A stretch of 64,000 nt of DNA. It comes from Tricholoma matsutake (taxonomy: Eukaryota > Basidiomycota > Agaricomycetes > Agaricales > Tricholomataceae). Both the position numbers and the translations under genes were made by a program. This document shows, piece by piece, positions 45,139 to 56,813 of the stretch (position 1 is its first letter; the number at the start of each line of letters is the position of its first letter). The stretch lies in the NCBI GenBank assembly GCA_026075535.2, contig AP026545.1:8742001-8806000 (forward strand), read 5' to 3'. Below the pieces are notes generated by a model that was not told the origin of the DNA, did not search any database, and worked only from the letters and a program-made list of their open reading frames with translations.

Positions 45139-45595
45139 CTTGTTGTTACTGTATCTTGTACATTGCTTGTGTTAATGTATCCGTCTCCAAATGTGATGTT
45201 GACATTATATCACTGTCATGTGACTTTCTTGTTGATGGTACAATCATATGACTTTAATCTTGGCATTAATCAAATCATTGATGCCTTTTGAACTGCTAAA
45301 GGAGTACCGGTAGCCCTGCTCCCCCACCTTTCACACCTTCAACTTCTGCAACAACTGTATCTCCCTGTTAAATTCCTGCTGTGAAGGTCAGCTTGATGCA
45401 CATGCATGTACTACTGCTTTGTCTGTTGACCTTACCAATTTGATGCATTGAATCGTCTTACATCACGTGTTACATTTCATATCTGGAATGCTTTTTCACA
45501 CACTCACATTTCTGAAGTCTTCTGTGCATAGCACCAACTTGGGGCTTACTTCAACATGTGCATGAAGTTGATCTATATTCTTGTGCTCTTGTTCA
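45139..45595. other. No gene recognised
   Basis: Between the end of the preceding gene remnant and the tandem array. Short frames only. Confidence 0.3.
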
Positions 45596-46300
45596 TTCAC
45601 CCTTACATTCCCTCTCTGCAGTCTCAGCATACCATCAATGTGGGGTCGAGGTAAGTTGTTGGTTGGATCACTTCGGCTGATATTTTCTCTGTCTAGTCTT
45701 GTGTTGGTTGTAACTTGAAGCTGCCTGCCCTCTCCTCTCGCAACTATGTACCCTTTCTGCACTCTTGCCATACTGTCAATGTAAGTCAATTACATCGTTG
45801 GTTGTGCTGGCTCTCCTGATATTTTATCTGTCTAGTCTCATGTTGGTTGTAACTGTCAACTGCCTGCCCTCTCTCGTTGTGAATGTGTCCCTCTCTACAC
45901 TCTCAGCATGCTGTCAATATAGGTCAATTTACATCATCAGTTGCCTGCTTTGGCTGATATTTTCTCTGTCTAGCCTCACATTGGTCATAACTTAGATTTG
46001 CCTGCCCTCTCCTCTTGCAACCACCCCCCCCCCCCCCCCCCCGCACTCTTGGTGTACTGTCGATGTAAGTCAAATTATGTTGTTGGTTGTGCCGGTTTGC
46101 TTGATACTTTCCCTGTTTAGTCTCATGTTGGTTGTGACTTGCAACTGCCTGTTGCCCTCTCCTCTCACAACTGTGTACCTTCTCTGCAGTATCGGTATAC
46201 CGTCGATGTGGGTAAAATTATGCTGTTGGTTACACTGCTTTGACTGACACATGTTCTTTCTAGTTTTGTGAGCCATCTGTTGCTTGTAACTTGCAACTTC
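45596..46300 (+). repeat. Tandem array of five ~142-bp exon/intron-like units
   Basis: The anchor TGTCTAGTC (or a variant) occurs near 45690, 45832, 45970, 46117 and 46259, spacing 138-147 bp. Each unit has an AATGTAAGTCA-like donor, a TGATATTTTCTCTGTCTAG-like acceptor about 55 bp later, then about 84 bp of open sequence (first unit reads SCVGCNLKLPALSS). A 19-base C run interrupts unit four (46024-46042). Confidence 0.8.
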
Positions 46301-46979
46301 CTGTTGATCTGTCCCCTCGCATGTGCTGTGCTGTCCATTCTATCTGTCTGGTGGAAAGCTCTACTGTGACTGTCAACCTTCTCGAGTTGCATGTGCAATC
46401 TCTTGACTTATGCCTGTCTGTGTCGATACAAAGTCGTTCTGTGGTTTTCTTCAGCATGCCTGACTCATGTGAAATAATCCCTTGTCTAGTTTGTTTACTT
46501 CCTGCATATTTAAGATACTTGCATTATTTCTTTCGAAAATTGCACTCTGTGCTGTGTAATGTTGCTCCATTATTTGTATGTACATTTGTCAAATCCATGG
46601 ACCATCCTTTCTGGTATTTGCTATTTCACATATATGTACTTCCATTGCATCCTGTTTCTGTAACCTGCCATCACTTGGCCCTTAGTTTCATGCAAAATCA
46701 ATTTCTTCTGCATGATTATGCTGTTGCTTGTAAATCTTTGATGTCTTGGGCTGCTACTTTGCCTGGTACCAGTCATCAACATGCATATAGTCTGTATGGG
46801 AAGCACTACAGAACAACTTTGTTTATGATGACATGGGTTGTTGTCAGGATGTTCTCCTCTGTGTTTGCTAAGTTATACTCATCTTTTTTTGTTTGCCCTC
46901 ATATCTCCACTGGCCATATGAACACATCTAAGACTTTATCCACTTCACTTGCCCATCCTTCCTCAGCACCTATTGGTGG

Positions 46980-48629
46980 TGGGAGGCCATACTTATTCTC
47001 ATATCTGTCAATTACATCATTTATTAAAAAAGGTAATGATAAAGTGTCCACTGATCATGTGTTTCATTATGTAGACCATGTTGATGAAGTGGGATGCCTG
47101 AAGTATTCAACAGAACAAGGCTTAGTATATGTTGACTTGCCCCTCTGTGACATAGTGCCACATATATTGAAGCAGATGATTAAAAAAATTGCACAGATCC
47201 ATAAGATATCTCTTGGCTCTTCCTCACATCTCCCTAAAGATCAGCTTATAAAGGCCTTTGATGGACATGATTGTGTCAATTGCAATTTCTACACATCTGT
47301 TCTAGAAGAACAACTTTGTCCTTCCCTCAAAAAGAAATTGGCAAGAAATTGGCATCAGCAAATGCATTTGCAAACCTCACAAAAGAGTAAAAAATTCAGC
47401 ACAACAAAAAAAAAAATAAGCCATAGTTTGAATCAGGTAAAGGGTACCTCTCTTCCTACTGCCTTCCCTCCTTCTCCCTTGACAGAAGAACTGAGTGAAA
47501 CTATTGTCAGAGATTGGTGTAAAGCTACTCATCCATCACAGCTTGAGGAATCTGGCTGTGCCATATGTGGTCAGTTGACACCCATGTGGCAATTGAGTCG
47601 TCTTAAGGCCATAGAAACAATGCTTGGTATTCTAGCAGCTCCTGGTGTAACTCACGTTGAGTGCAAGTCAAGTGCTCAAAAGATTTCAGAGTTCAAAGGT
47701 CCAGTCCTTGACTACAAATGTGACAAGGTCTGTGATAGTTGCCATAAGAGTATCAGAAAAGGAAAAGTCCTATGTCTTGCTTTAACCAACAACCTCTGGC
47801 TTGGTCAGGTTCCTAAGGAGCTGTCTGAACTCAACTTCATAGAAAAGCTTCTGGTTGTTCATATACATCACAATTGCTGTTTTATCAGAGTAGCTTCTAG
47901 TGGCCTCAGGAAAATGGTTGCTCATGTAGTTGCATTTGAGTCACCTGTGCCCAAGGTGTACAAATATCTCCCACCACCAGTTGCTGAGATGGATGATGCT
48001 CTTGCAATCTTGTTCACAGGTCCATCAAAGCCTACTCCTGAAGACCTGACATGTGTACCTCTTCTTGTCAATCAAAACCGTGTAGCAAAAGCACTTGAGT
48101 GGCTAAAGTTGAATCATGTTGACTATAGTGACTTAGACATATCATATGAGAATTTAGAGCAGTATCCAGAAGACTCTTCTCCTGTCTCTGTTGAGTATTG
48201 CCATGAAATTTCCAATAATAAAGTCCCTGAAGGTACTAGTGTTTTTGACAATGACATAGATGATGGTGCACTCACTGGGGAATGTCTATTTATTGTTCAT
48301 GGACTTACAGGTGCTGAACTAGACACCAAAACCATTGATGCACAAAAAGCAATTACCCTACGCTACTGGGAAAATAAGGGTAAAGCCCTTGTAATTGGAT
48401 GCAGTGCACATGCTGAATCAATTTACCAAAATCCAGGACTTTATCCACAGATCTTTCCTTGGCTTTTCCCATATGGGCATGGAGGTATTTGTTCTACATT
48501 GCTGACAGATAAAGAGCACAAGAGGTATCTCCTCATGTACCATGACAAGCGGTTCCAGCAAGATATTAATTTTCCTTTTGTAGCCTTCAGCCATGAACAA
48601 ATAAAGGGCAGTTTTCTACTGGCTGAAAC
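46980..48629 (+). pseudogene. Helitron replicase, N-terminal part
   Basis: The frame is open from 46291, but about 230 codons before 46980 look non-coding. Family features: GCAICGQLTPMWQLSRL, CDKVCDSCHKSIRKGK with LTNNLWLGQVPKELSELNF, HHNCCFIRVASSG, LLVNQNRVAKALEWLKLNH, ISYENLEQYPEDSSPVSV, PQIFPWLFPYGHGGI and HDKRFQQDINFPFVAFSHEQ. These match the DUF6570 and Helitron-like N regions of basidiomycete Helitrons. The frame runs to the E3 insertion at LLAET and resumes after it. Confidence 0.88.
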
Positions 48630-49996
48630 TAGTGTTTAAAGGTCTGGTTCAGTCCAGTTTTTTCCCATCTTGGGGCCAAACTGGAACTGCAACTGGTTGA
48701 ATTCAATTCAATATCTACACTGGACCCCCTGCAACTGGTTTAGAAACTGGTTGGGGCCAGTTCTAGCCACAACCGGTTGCTGACCGACCTTGGATTGGTC
48801 AGAACCATCTCATAAATCTACATATGTAGTTAAGACTAATACTACTACTCTAAAATGACATGAAGCCCCTCACAGGGCAGAGGCCCATGAGCAGGCATAT
48901 GGATAATAAAATAAAAAGTACTACAAAGTAGGATGAGGGGCCGAGGACAAGAAAAAATATGCACCCACTGCAGGAGTGAATGCAAGGAGGGCATTGTCAT
49001 CATGGCATTGGCATTGGCATCCTCATTGGCCCTGGCATCCTCATTGGCCCTGGCATCCTCATTGGCCCTGGCATCCTTGTCTGGTGTTGGTGTTGGTGTC
49101 CTTGTCTGGTGTTGGTGTTGGTGTCCTTGTCTGGTGTTGGTGTTGGTGTCCTCATCCAGTGTTGGCATTCACATCTGTTGTGTTGGTAATTCATCTGTCA
49201 TCACCACCCTCATCCACCCCACGAGCAGTTGCTCACGGTGAAGGTGTGGGTGGTGTTGTTCAGAATGGGACCCATACCACCCTGCAAGCAGGGGCTCACA
49301 GCGGTGGCGTGGGTGGGCATGTGGGTGCTGTGTTGGCACCAGCTCATGGTTACAACAAAGTTAGAACCTAAAAAATGAAAAGAAAAGATTAGTTAGTTCA
49401 AAAAAAAACACTAAAAAAACATTACTTGGGGCCCAAACAATGATGGATGTTGTTTGGGCCTGATGCAGTTTGTTTGTGGCATTTGGCAGTGTTGTCCAAT
49501 GTGGGGGATGTGGGAGTAGCGGCGGGTGTTGATGAAGTGGTGGTGGTGGAAGGAGGCAGAGTGGTGGTGGCAGTGTCAAGGATGGGAGTGGTGGTTGATG
49601 TTGATGTACACAGCCTGGGTTGATGGTTTGGCAGCCATGGGAATGGTGAACAAGTGGCACCACTTTTTTGTTTGGGTGCGCAAACATGACCAAGTGGTCT
49701 GTGTGCAGCCCCAAGGTATATAAACCCTCACTTTTGATAATCATTCCTTGGGCATATCCCCACTTTTCAAGTTTATTAATTAGTATATATAGTTAGTATA
49801 TAAGTATATTGTAGACTGGTTACAACTGGTTCAAACTGACTTTTGTTGGTTCAAAATAAATATACAATTTGTGAAACTGCAACTGACCATGTACAAAAAC
49901 TAACGCAACCGCAACCGCAAAACAAGCTGGACCGCGGTTCAGTCTGGTTTGGTTTTGGTTTTTTTCTGGTTTGATGAACCGGACCTTCAAACACTA
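48630..49996. mobile_element. Non-autonomous hAT-like element E3 (1,367 bp)
   Basis: Target duplication GCTGAAAC (48622-48629) and GCTTAAAC (49997-50004), 7 of 8 identical. Ends TAGTGTTTAAAGGTCTGG and inverse TAGTGTTTGAAGGTCCGG. Removing it with one target copy restores the Helitron frame (LLAET to KKFNDIAKRLL). The interior carries an 18-bp unit TCCTCATTGGCCCTGGCA repeated about four times and a Leu/Val-rich GTGTTGGTGTTGGT unit three times (49005-49150), the GGGCCCAAACAA hairpin (49428-49462) and GAGC..TGCTCA motifs in the orientation opposite to E1. Confidence 0.87.
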
Positions 49997-52195
49997 GCTT
50001 AAACTAAAAAATTCAATGACATAGCAAAGCGTCTGCTCAGCCTTAATCAGGAAGTTCTGTCAACAATGGCTGCAAAAATGGCAAAAGGTGATCTACTCAA
50101 ACCATCTACTAAAGATGAGAAGGACTGTTTTCAAGTCATTCAAGACCTGTATCATATAGGAGGTAAAGTCTCAGGTTCAGTCACTAGCAAAAAGTACATG
50201 AGAAATGAAATTTGGTCACTGATAGCCCATGAAGGTGCTCCACTCTGGTATATTACACTTTCACCTGCTGATGTAAAAAATCCCATCGCATTGTACTATG
50301 CTGATCAGAATGTAACATTTAAGCCTAACATCAAAACACCAGATGATTGTTATCGACTTATTGCCAATAACCCTGTGGCCTGCACCAGATTTTTTCACTT
50401 TATGGTTGAGCAGTTTATCAAACATGTCCTTGGTGTTGACTCATATAACCCTGGGCTTTTTGGAGAGACATCAGCATACTATGGTACAGTTGAACAACAG
50501 GGTTGCCTCACCCTCCATATTCACCTTTTGCTCTGGATCAAGGGTAGACTCACTCCAGATGAGATCAGGGATAGTATAATTGACCCTACTCCTGATTTTC
50601 AATGCCGGATTGTTGAATATCTAGAAAATGCTTATCAAGGTACGAATTCTTGACAGGCACCCAAGCAGAGGTATTAGCTAATGTCTTGCAGTCATATCAA
50701 GATCCAACTGAAACCTTGCCTCAACCTCCACCTGCACCATGCAATATAAAGTGTGAAAAATGTAAAAAGTGAAAATTTAAATACCTGGCAGCTAAAATAT
50801 GCCTTTAATGTTGATGACATAGTGTCAAAATCCAACATACATACTTGTAGTACCAACACCAACAAAGATGGTACTCAAAATAAAGCAAGACCATATAAAG
50901 GTTGTTTGGACAACAAATGGGGTAAATGCAAATCATGCTTTCCTTGAGAAATCTTTGAACAAACTCAGGTAGACCCAGTTACTGGTGCACTCAACATTAA
51001 AAAAAGAGAGGGCTGGATAAACAATTTTTCACCAGTGATTTCCTATGTGTTCTGTTGCAACACTGATGTAACAAGTCTAAGATCTGGAACTGCTATAAAG
51101 GGAACACTATTGTATGTGTCAGACTATATTACAAAAATGAGCCTAAAAACACATGTGGTTTTTGAGTCAATTTGGTCAGTCTTTCAAAAGAATTCTGAAA
51201 TGCTCAGTGGTAGTGAGAGTAGTCATGTTAAGGCCAGAAAGCTTATGACAAGAATGGTCAATACAATGAGTGCAAAGCTAGAAATGGGTTCACCAATGAT
51301 ATGCTTGTGTTTGCTTGGAAACCCTGATCATTACACTAGCCATAAGTTTGTGACATTCTTCTGGGTATCATTTGTCAATGAAGTAAGAAAGGTTTGGAAT
51401 GAGGACCTTAGTGGAGAGCTACCTGAAAAGGTTACCATTTTGAAACAGAAGGGTAAAATCATTGGATTATCAAGTGTGTTTGACTACATCTACTGGCCAA
51501 TTGAACTTGAAAATGTGTCACTTTATGAATGGATATCGACCTACAAATGTGAAAAATTTCCAGCAAAGTCCACCAAGATCTCTGCTCAGTCTAATCTGTC
51601 TGATGATTGTGATGAAGAACAAGCCAATCATCCTGATATTGATGACATAGATTCTGTAAAGAGTGATAGTACAGATGATGAGCAGCTTGAACATGCCAAG
51701 GAAGGTACTAAATCTGGAAAAAAGAAAACCAATCCCATTCTACGGTTTACTCCACAGCATCCACTATTTGAAACTCATGGTTTGAGGTGTCTACCATCTC
51801 CACTTGTACCTAACTTTGTAGGCCAAATTCTTCCTTGTCATGACCAAGGGGACAGAGAGTTCTACTGCACAATGATACTGACTTTGTTTAAACCCTGGTG
51901 CTCTGGATCAGACATTTGTTGCTCATAAATTCACACCCCAACAAGACAGGATAATCAAAAATTTTAATATCTGGTATGAATGCCTTGACCAAAGAGATGA
52001 TTTCATGGCAGAACTGAAGAAAGGCTCCACTGTTGTGCCTGGCTGGATGACTGATAGTTCTGTCTCCCATGAAATGAATCAATCAAATGTGTTGGACAAG
52101 TTGGATGAGTTGGCCTATGATGGCATGGACATCCACAACATTGACAATCACCAGAGTTACAGGTTTCAACAGCAAGTTAAATCCATATATATATA
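49997..52195 (+). pseudogene. Helitron replicase, Rep domain (frameshifted)
   Basis: Continues the Helitron protein: GKVSGSVTSKKYMRNEIWSL, APLWYITLSPADVKNPIALY, RFFHFMVEQFIKHVLGVDSY, then LTLHIHLLLWIKG holding the HUH-type metal-binding His pair, and YVSDYITKMSLKTH holding the paired tyrosines of the Rep site. The end reads GDREFYCTMILTLFKPW, then KFTPQQDRIIKNFNIWYECL in another frame. Lesions: frame changes near 50640 and 50755 that compensate each other, TGA at about 50946 (CFP, stop, EIFEQ; CGA to TGA), and a shift near 51930. The helicase is absent. Confidence 0.87.
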
Positions 52196-52214
52196 ACCAA
52201 ACAAATTATCACAC

Positions 52215-52445
52215 TGTTCAGTAAAAAACAATGGTATATCTGTTCAGTGGATTTCTGCAAAACCATGATAGATCCATCAGTAGTGGATTGGGCCCACATC
52301 AGGAAAGACTCATGTGGGCCCAGGGTGTGATGCATACGTGTGGGCCCAGTATACAGATTCACTGAAAAATTCTCGGCAGCAGTAACATCTGAACCATGGC
52401 GCTGGCTAGCACAGTCACCATTTTACTACATGTTACCACATATAC
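52215..52445. repeat. Dispersed repeat, copy 1
   Basis: Direct match, with small differences and a deletion, to 58547-58790: shared blocks include TTTCTGCAAAACCA, GATCCATCAGTAG, GATTGGGCCCA, GTGGGCCCAGGGTGTGATGC and CACCATTTTACTACATG. It lies between the Helitron remnant and the truncated gypsy element. The palindromic TGGGCCCA recurs within it. Confidence 0.8.
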
Positions 52446-52468
52446 ATGGGCCCATGCAATGAATATGT

Positions 52469-55400
52469 GTGATACAGAACAATTGTATTGGCCCACCACT
52501 GGCTCCCAACATTTCATTCATCAATGCTGCCACTTATGCATGCGCTAGCAAACTTCCGGGGGCAGTAGCCTTCCAGATGACCTTCACACCAGAAGGACTA
52601 TCCACCCACTCTGCTCAATCCTTGAACCTGGCGGATCTTTCCGACATTCCTGCCGAGTATCATGAATTCGCTGATGTCTTTAATAAGGCTAAGGCAGATA
52701 CCCTTTCTCCGCATTGCCCTTACAACCTCAAAATAGAAACAGAAGATAATGCTCCCCCTCCTCTGGGTTGCATGTACTCTCTCTCTCCCTCTGAGTTAGA
52801 AGCCTTATGGGTTTGTATTGATGAGAATGTCCGCTCAGGTTTCATCTGCCCCTCTAAATTCCCGCACGGCGCTCCAATTCTCTCTGCCAAGAAAAAGGAT
52901 GTAAGTCTTCAACTGTGTGTCGACTCCAGAGGGCTCAACCGTCTCACGAAGAAGGACCGCTACCCACTTCCACTCATTTCTGACCTACTTGACTCTCCCC
53001 GAAAAGCCTGCCTGTTCACCAAGATAGACTTGCAGCATGCCTATCACCTAGTCTGCATTGCAGATGGTGACAAATGGAAAACTACTTTCCACACCCACTA
53101 TGGATCCTTTGAGTGGTTGGTGGTTCCATTCGGTCTCACTAATGCACCCACAGCCTTCCAGTGGTTTATGAACGACATCTTCAGTGACATGCTGGATGTT
53201 TGTGTCATCATCTACCTTGATGACATCCTAATCTACTCCGATGACAAATCACAGCATGGAGCTCATGTCAAGGAAGTTCTTTGGAGACTCCGGAAGAATG
53301 GACTTTATGCTTCACCACAGAAATGTGAGTTCCACAAAGACACTGATGAATATCTAGGTTTCATCCTTTTACTGGATGGACTGTGGATGTCAGAAGATAA
53401 AGTCAAAACCTTGCTCAACTGGCCTGAGCCTAGGAAAGTCAAGGATATACAATCCTTCTTAGGCTTTTGCAACTTTTACCGCCGTTTCATCAACAGCTAT
53501 TCAGACATTGTCATTCCACTCACCCGCTTGATGCAGAAATCTGCACCCTGGGGCTTCAACAAGAAGTGCTGCGACACTTTTGAAAAGCTCAAACAAGAAC
53601 TCACTCATGCCCCCATCTTAACTCAATGGGTACCTGACTCCCAAATGGTACTCGAAACCAATGCTTCCAATTATGCCCTGGTGGCTATTCTCTCGACCTA
53701 CACAGCAGATGGAGAAATTCATCCTGTCGTTTTCCATTCCCGCTCCTTCGACCCCGCTGAACTAAATTATGATACACAACAAGGAACCTCTGGCCATTTT
53801 CGAGGATTTCAAGCATTGGCAGCAATATTTTGAGGGTTTGGCAAACCCAATTGATGTGGTGACAGACCACAAGAACCTTGAGTACTTCAGCACCACCAAA
53901 CTGCTCACCCGCCACCAAGCCAGATGGTCTGAGTACCTCTCACAGTTCAATCTGGTTATCTGCTTCTGCCCCGGAAAATTAGGGGCCAAGCCAGATGCGC
54001 TCACAAGACATTGGGACATCTACTGCAAAGGGGAAATAGTGACTTTGCCTCCATAAACCTGACCAATTTTCAACCTGTATTCACACAGGAACAACTTACC
54101 TCTTCTCTCTGTGCCACCTACTTAGCAACACCTGTCATCCGGCAAGCAGTAATCATGGATGTCAAGAAACTTCACAATGACATCCGCACCTCCCTACCCC
54201 TCGACCCACTATCATCTGCACACCTTCCAACACCTACCGACCCCAATTGGACTATAGATGAAGCAGGATTACTCCGCCATTTCAACTGGATCTATGTTCT
54301 GGATGTTGCAGATCTTTGTCTCAAGGTCCTGCAATATGAACACGATCACATTTTCTCTGGCCACTTCAGACAAAACAAAACTCAGCAGCTCGTCTGCCAA
54401 GAATGTGTCTGGCCAAACCTCTGCACATTTGTCCAGGAATTCTGCAAGTTTTGTACCACTTGCAAGTGATCCAAGTCGCCTCGACACAAACCCTATGGGT
54501 TCTTGAAGCAACTTCCGGTCCCGGAACAACCCTGGAACTTGATCTCCATGGACTTCATTGAACCATTACCCGACTCCGACAATCACACTGCTATCCTGGT
54601 CATTGTTGACCAACTCACCAAACAAGGCATCTTCATCCTGACTGTCAACAAAATCACAGCCCAAGAATTAGCCAACCTGTTTGTCCTCCACGTCTTCTCC
54701 AAGCATGGTGTACCATCTCACGTCACTTGCAACCGAGGATCCGAATTCATCTCCCATTTTTTTTACTCCCTCGGAAACACTTCCAGTTATCACCTGCAAG
54801 GTGACGGTCAGACAGAGCGACTTAATCAGACCCTTGAGCAGTATCTCTGGATCTTCTGCAACTATCAGCAGGACAACTGGTCTCACCTCTTACCCTTGGG
54901 CAAGTTTGCGTAAGACAATGCTCCCTCCGCCTCTACTGGTGTATCCCCTTTGTTTGCCAACAAAGGCTACCACCCAAACATATCCATCTTTCCCGAACAC
55001 GACTTGGCCTCACAACATGCCCGCGAGTTCATTGTCGACTTAGACAACCTTCATCAAACAGCTTGTGGCCGCTCAAAAACATTATCAAGGTCCTGCAGAC
55101 AAACATCGGGTGCGCACCCAACTTCAACATTGGTGATTTTGCCTATGTCACTGCGGAAAATATCTGTACCACCCGTCCCTCCAGGAAACTTTCCAAAAAG
55201 AACCATGGCCCTTTCGAAATCATTGCATGCCCAGGAACTCACTCAGTCACCCTGCAGCTTCCGGACCACATGTGGGCCATCCACCCCGTTTTCCATGTCT
55301 CCCAACTAGAAGAACACTCCCCAAACACAATTCCAAATCGAGTACAACCTCCACCTCCTCCGATCACTATTGACGACAAGCTCGAGTATGAGATTGCTGA

Positions 55401-55587
55401 AGTCCTCGACTCCAAGGTCGACAATCGACGTTGCTGCAAGATTCTCTACCTCGTCCGATGGGAAGGTTATCAGGGAACTGATGAAGAAACCTCCTGGCTA
55501 CCTGTTACGGAACCCGACCATGCCCAAGAACTCCTTGTGGATTTTCACACCCGCTACCCACAGAAACCCAGTCCATTACCTGCTTAA
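52469..55587 (+). pseudogene. pol of gypsy copy 2: RT, RNase H, integrase, chromodomain
   Basis: Starts inside the protease-RT linker (SFINAATYACASKLPGAVAF) with no gag, protease or 5' LTR, so the element is 5'-truncated. Reverse transcriptase retains IIYLDDILIYS. RNase H reads ETNASNYAL, with Asp changed to Asn. A one-base loss near 53780 shifts the frame (NYDT then QQGTSG). Integrase: CGK-type zinc part ending CKFCTTCK with a TGA after it, WNLISMDFIEPLPDS, CNRGSEFISHFF where the second catalytic Asp is Asn, an internal deletion, then GQTERLNQTLEQYL and a TAA at 54911-54913. Chromodomain at the end: YLVRWEGYQGTDEETSWLPV. Close relative of copy 1, dead. Confidence 0.92.
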
Positions 55588-55685
55588 CCTATTCAGCTTA
55601 CTCCTTAACTCAGTCAAGACTCAGAAATGAATCTTATTATAAACAGAAAACAATAGTAAAAATAATTTTTTTTCTGCCCAGATCC

Positions 55686-56677
55686 TACCCTTCCGCTTCC
55701 CCCTCACCGTCTTCGTCACTGTCTCCCCCACCATCACCCTCTTTGTCAACCTCACCCTCTTCTCCACCCTCACCCTCTTCACCACCCTTGCCCTCTTCTC
55801 CACTCTCGCTCTCCTCCTTGTCATCCACCCGTCTTTTTTCCAGATACTGCCCAGTCTTCTCCTGACTGGCGGATTCTGCATCTTTCCCACCGGGACTCCC
55901 TTACCAACCACTCAACTTTGTCATCATCACTCTCCTCCCCGGTGCTTTTCTCCTCCTCCCACATTGGGTCCAAGGTGTCCTGAACCTCCTCCATGTTGCG
56001 GGAAAGATCCCCAAACCCTTTCCTCACCATCTTCACCAGCTGCTGCTGCAGCTCCGTGATCTCCCCACTACCCCCTGCGGTTCCCGCCACATTTCCCGCT
56101 GTTTGTGTTGTAGGGACCTTTTGCCCCTCCCACACTACCTCCTTGCATTTGTGCTTGATGTGCGTGCAATTATTGCACATGCATCCCCACGCGCCCATCT
56201 TGAAACACGAGATTTTTTGATATTTACATCTAGGCCACTTATCAGTATAGGAAGATGAGGAGGTAAAACAACAATGCACCTTTTGCAGGGCAGCACTGCC
56301 TGCACCCACACCAGACCCTTGGACTCCTCTGACCCCACTCACATCTTCAACTTGGCAACTTTCTTTTTCTTTGGGGACTTGCTCCCCTTGGCCTCATCCC
56401 CCAAACCTGCAGCCGCAGCTGCCCACTTCTTCTCTGCTCTTCTTGCGGCCACTGCTTCCTTCTTCCATGCCTCTGCCTCCTGGTGTGCCACCTTGGCCTT
56501 CTGTGCCTCCTCTGCTGCCTTCTGTGCCTCCTGCACCCTCTGCTCCTCCTCTCTCGCCGCTTCCTCCAACTCCTTCATCTCCTGTTCCATCTGCTCTTTC
56601 ATTGCCCGCTCCCTCTCTTTGTGTTGGGCCTTCATTGTGGCCAACTTGGTGTTCACGGAGTTAGCTGGGGGGGACAT
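55686..56677 (-). pseudogene. Antisense coiled-coil/Zn(2)Cys(6)-like protein of gypsy copy 2
   Basis: Homologue of the copy 1 antisense gene in the same place. Exon 1 starts MSPPANSVNTKLATMKAQHK and has the same helical block (WKKEAVAARRAEKK), followed by a Lys-rich stretch. An in-frame TGA at 56341-56339 separates it from LVWVQAVLPCK. A 50-nt intron (56279-56230, GTGCAT to CCTAG) joins this to RCKYQKISCFKMGAWGC and MCNNCTHIKHKC. The spliced cysteine pattern is C-x2-C-x6-C-x9-C-x2-C-x6-C, exactly the fungal Zn(2)Cys(6) binuclear cluster. The acidic tail (GGEEGEGGEEGEV) follows after a one-base shift near 55830 and ends near 55686. Pattern and splice sites are seen; DNA-binding function is inferred. 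Confidence 0.62.
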
Positions 56678-56763
56678 ATTGATTAGGTGGTGGGAGTAAG
56701 AAACAACAAGAGAATTTTTTCAACCAACTGCCACATTCAGAAATTCAACCAACTTCCTTATTT

Positions 56764-56812
56764 GGACTCAAACTCCCATGTGCCTCATAGGCTTGGCACT
56801 AAGGGGGAAATA
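56764..56812 (-). repeat. tRNA-fragment-like hairpin and polypurine tract, copy 2
   Basis: Same arrangement as in copy 1: GTGCC and GGCAC (56799-56795 and 56784-56780 on the minus strand) around the loop AAGCCTATGA, then GGAGTTTGAGTCC (56776-56764), next to AAGGGGGAAATAC before the LTR. Confidence 0.45.
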
Positions 56813-56813
56813 C

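Larger units (their letters stand above)
46950..52195 (+). mobile_element. Helitron remnant (Rep part only), split by E3
   Basis: Contains the N-terminal cysteine-rich (DUF6570-type) region, the Helitron-like N domain and the Rep domain on the plus strand, but no PIF1-type helicase: similarity stops at about 52190, where another repeat begins. Terminal TC...CTRR ends were not found. Confidence 0.8.

Noticed and set aside
46291..46980. First ~230 codons of the long frame that runs into the Helitron protein
   Set aside because: Frame is open but hydrophobic, without family similarity, and partly overlaps the 142-bp tandem array; taken as chance extension upstream of the real coding region.
49005..49150. 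Regularly repeated units that could be mistaken for a CRISPR array
   Set aside because: Units are directly adjacent 18-27 bp minisatellite repeats without unique spacers, in a eukaryotic transposon.
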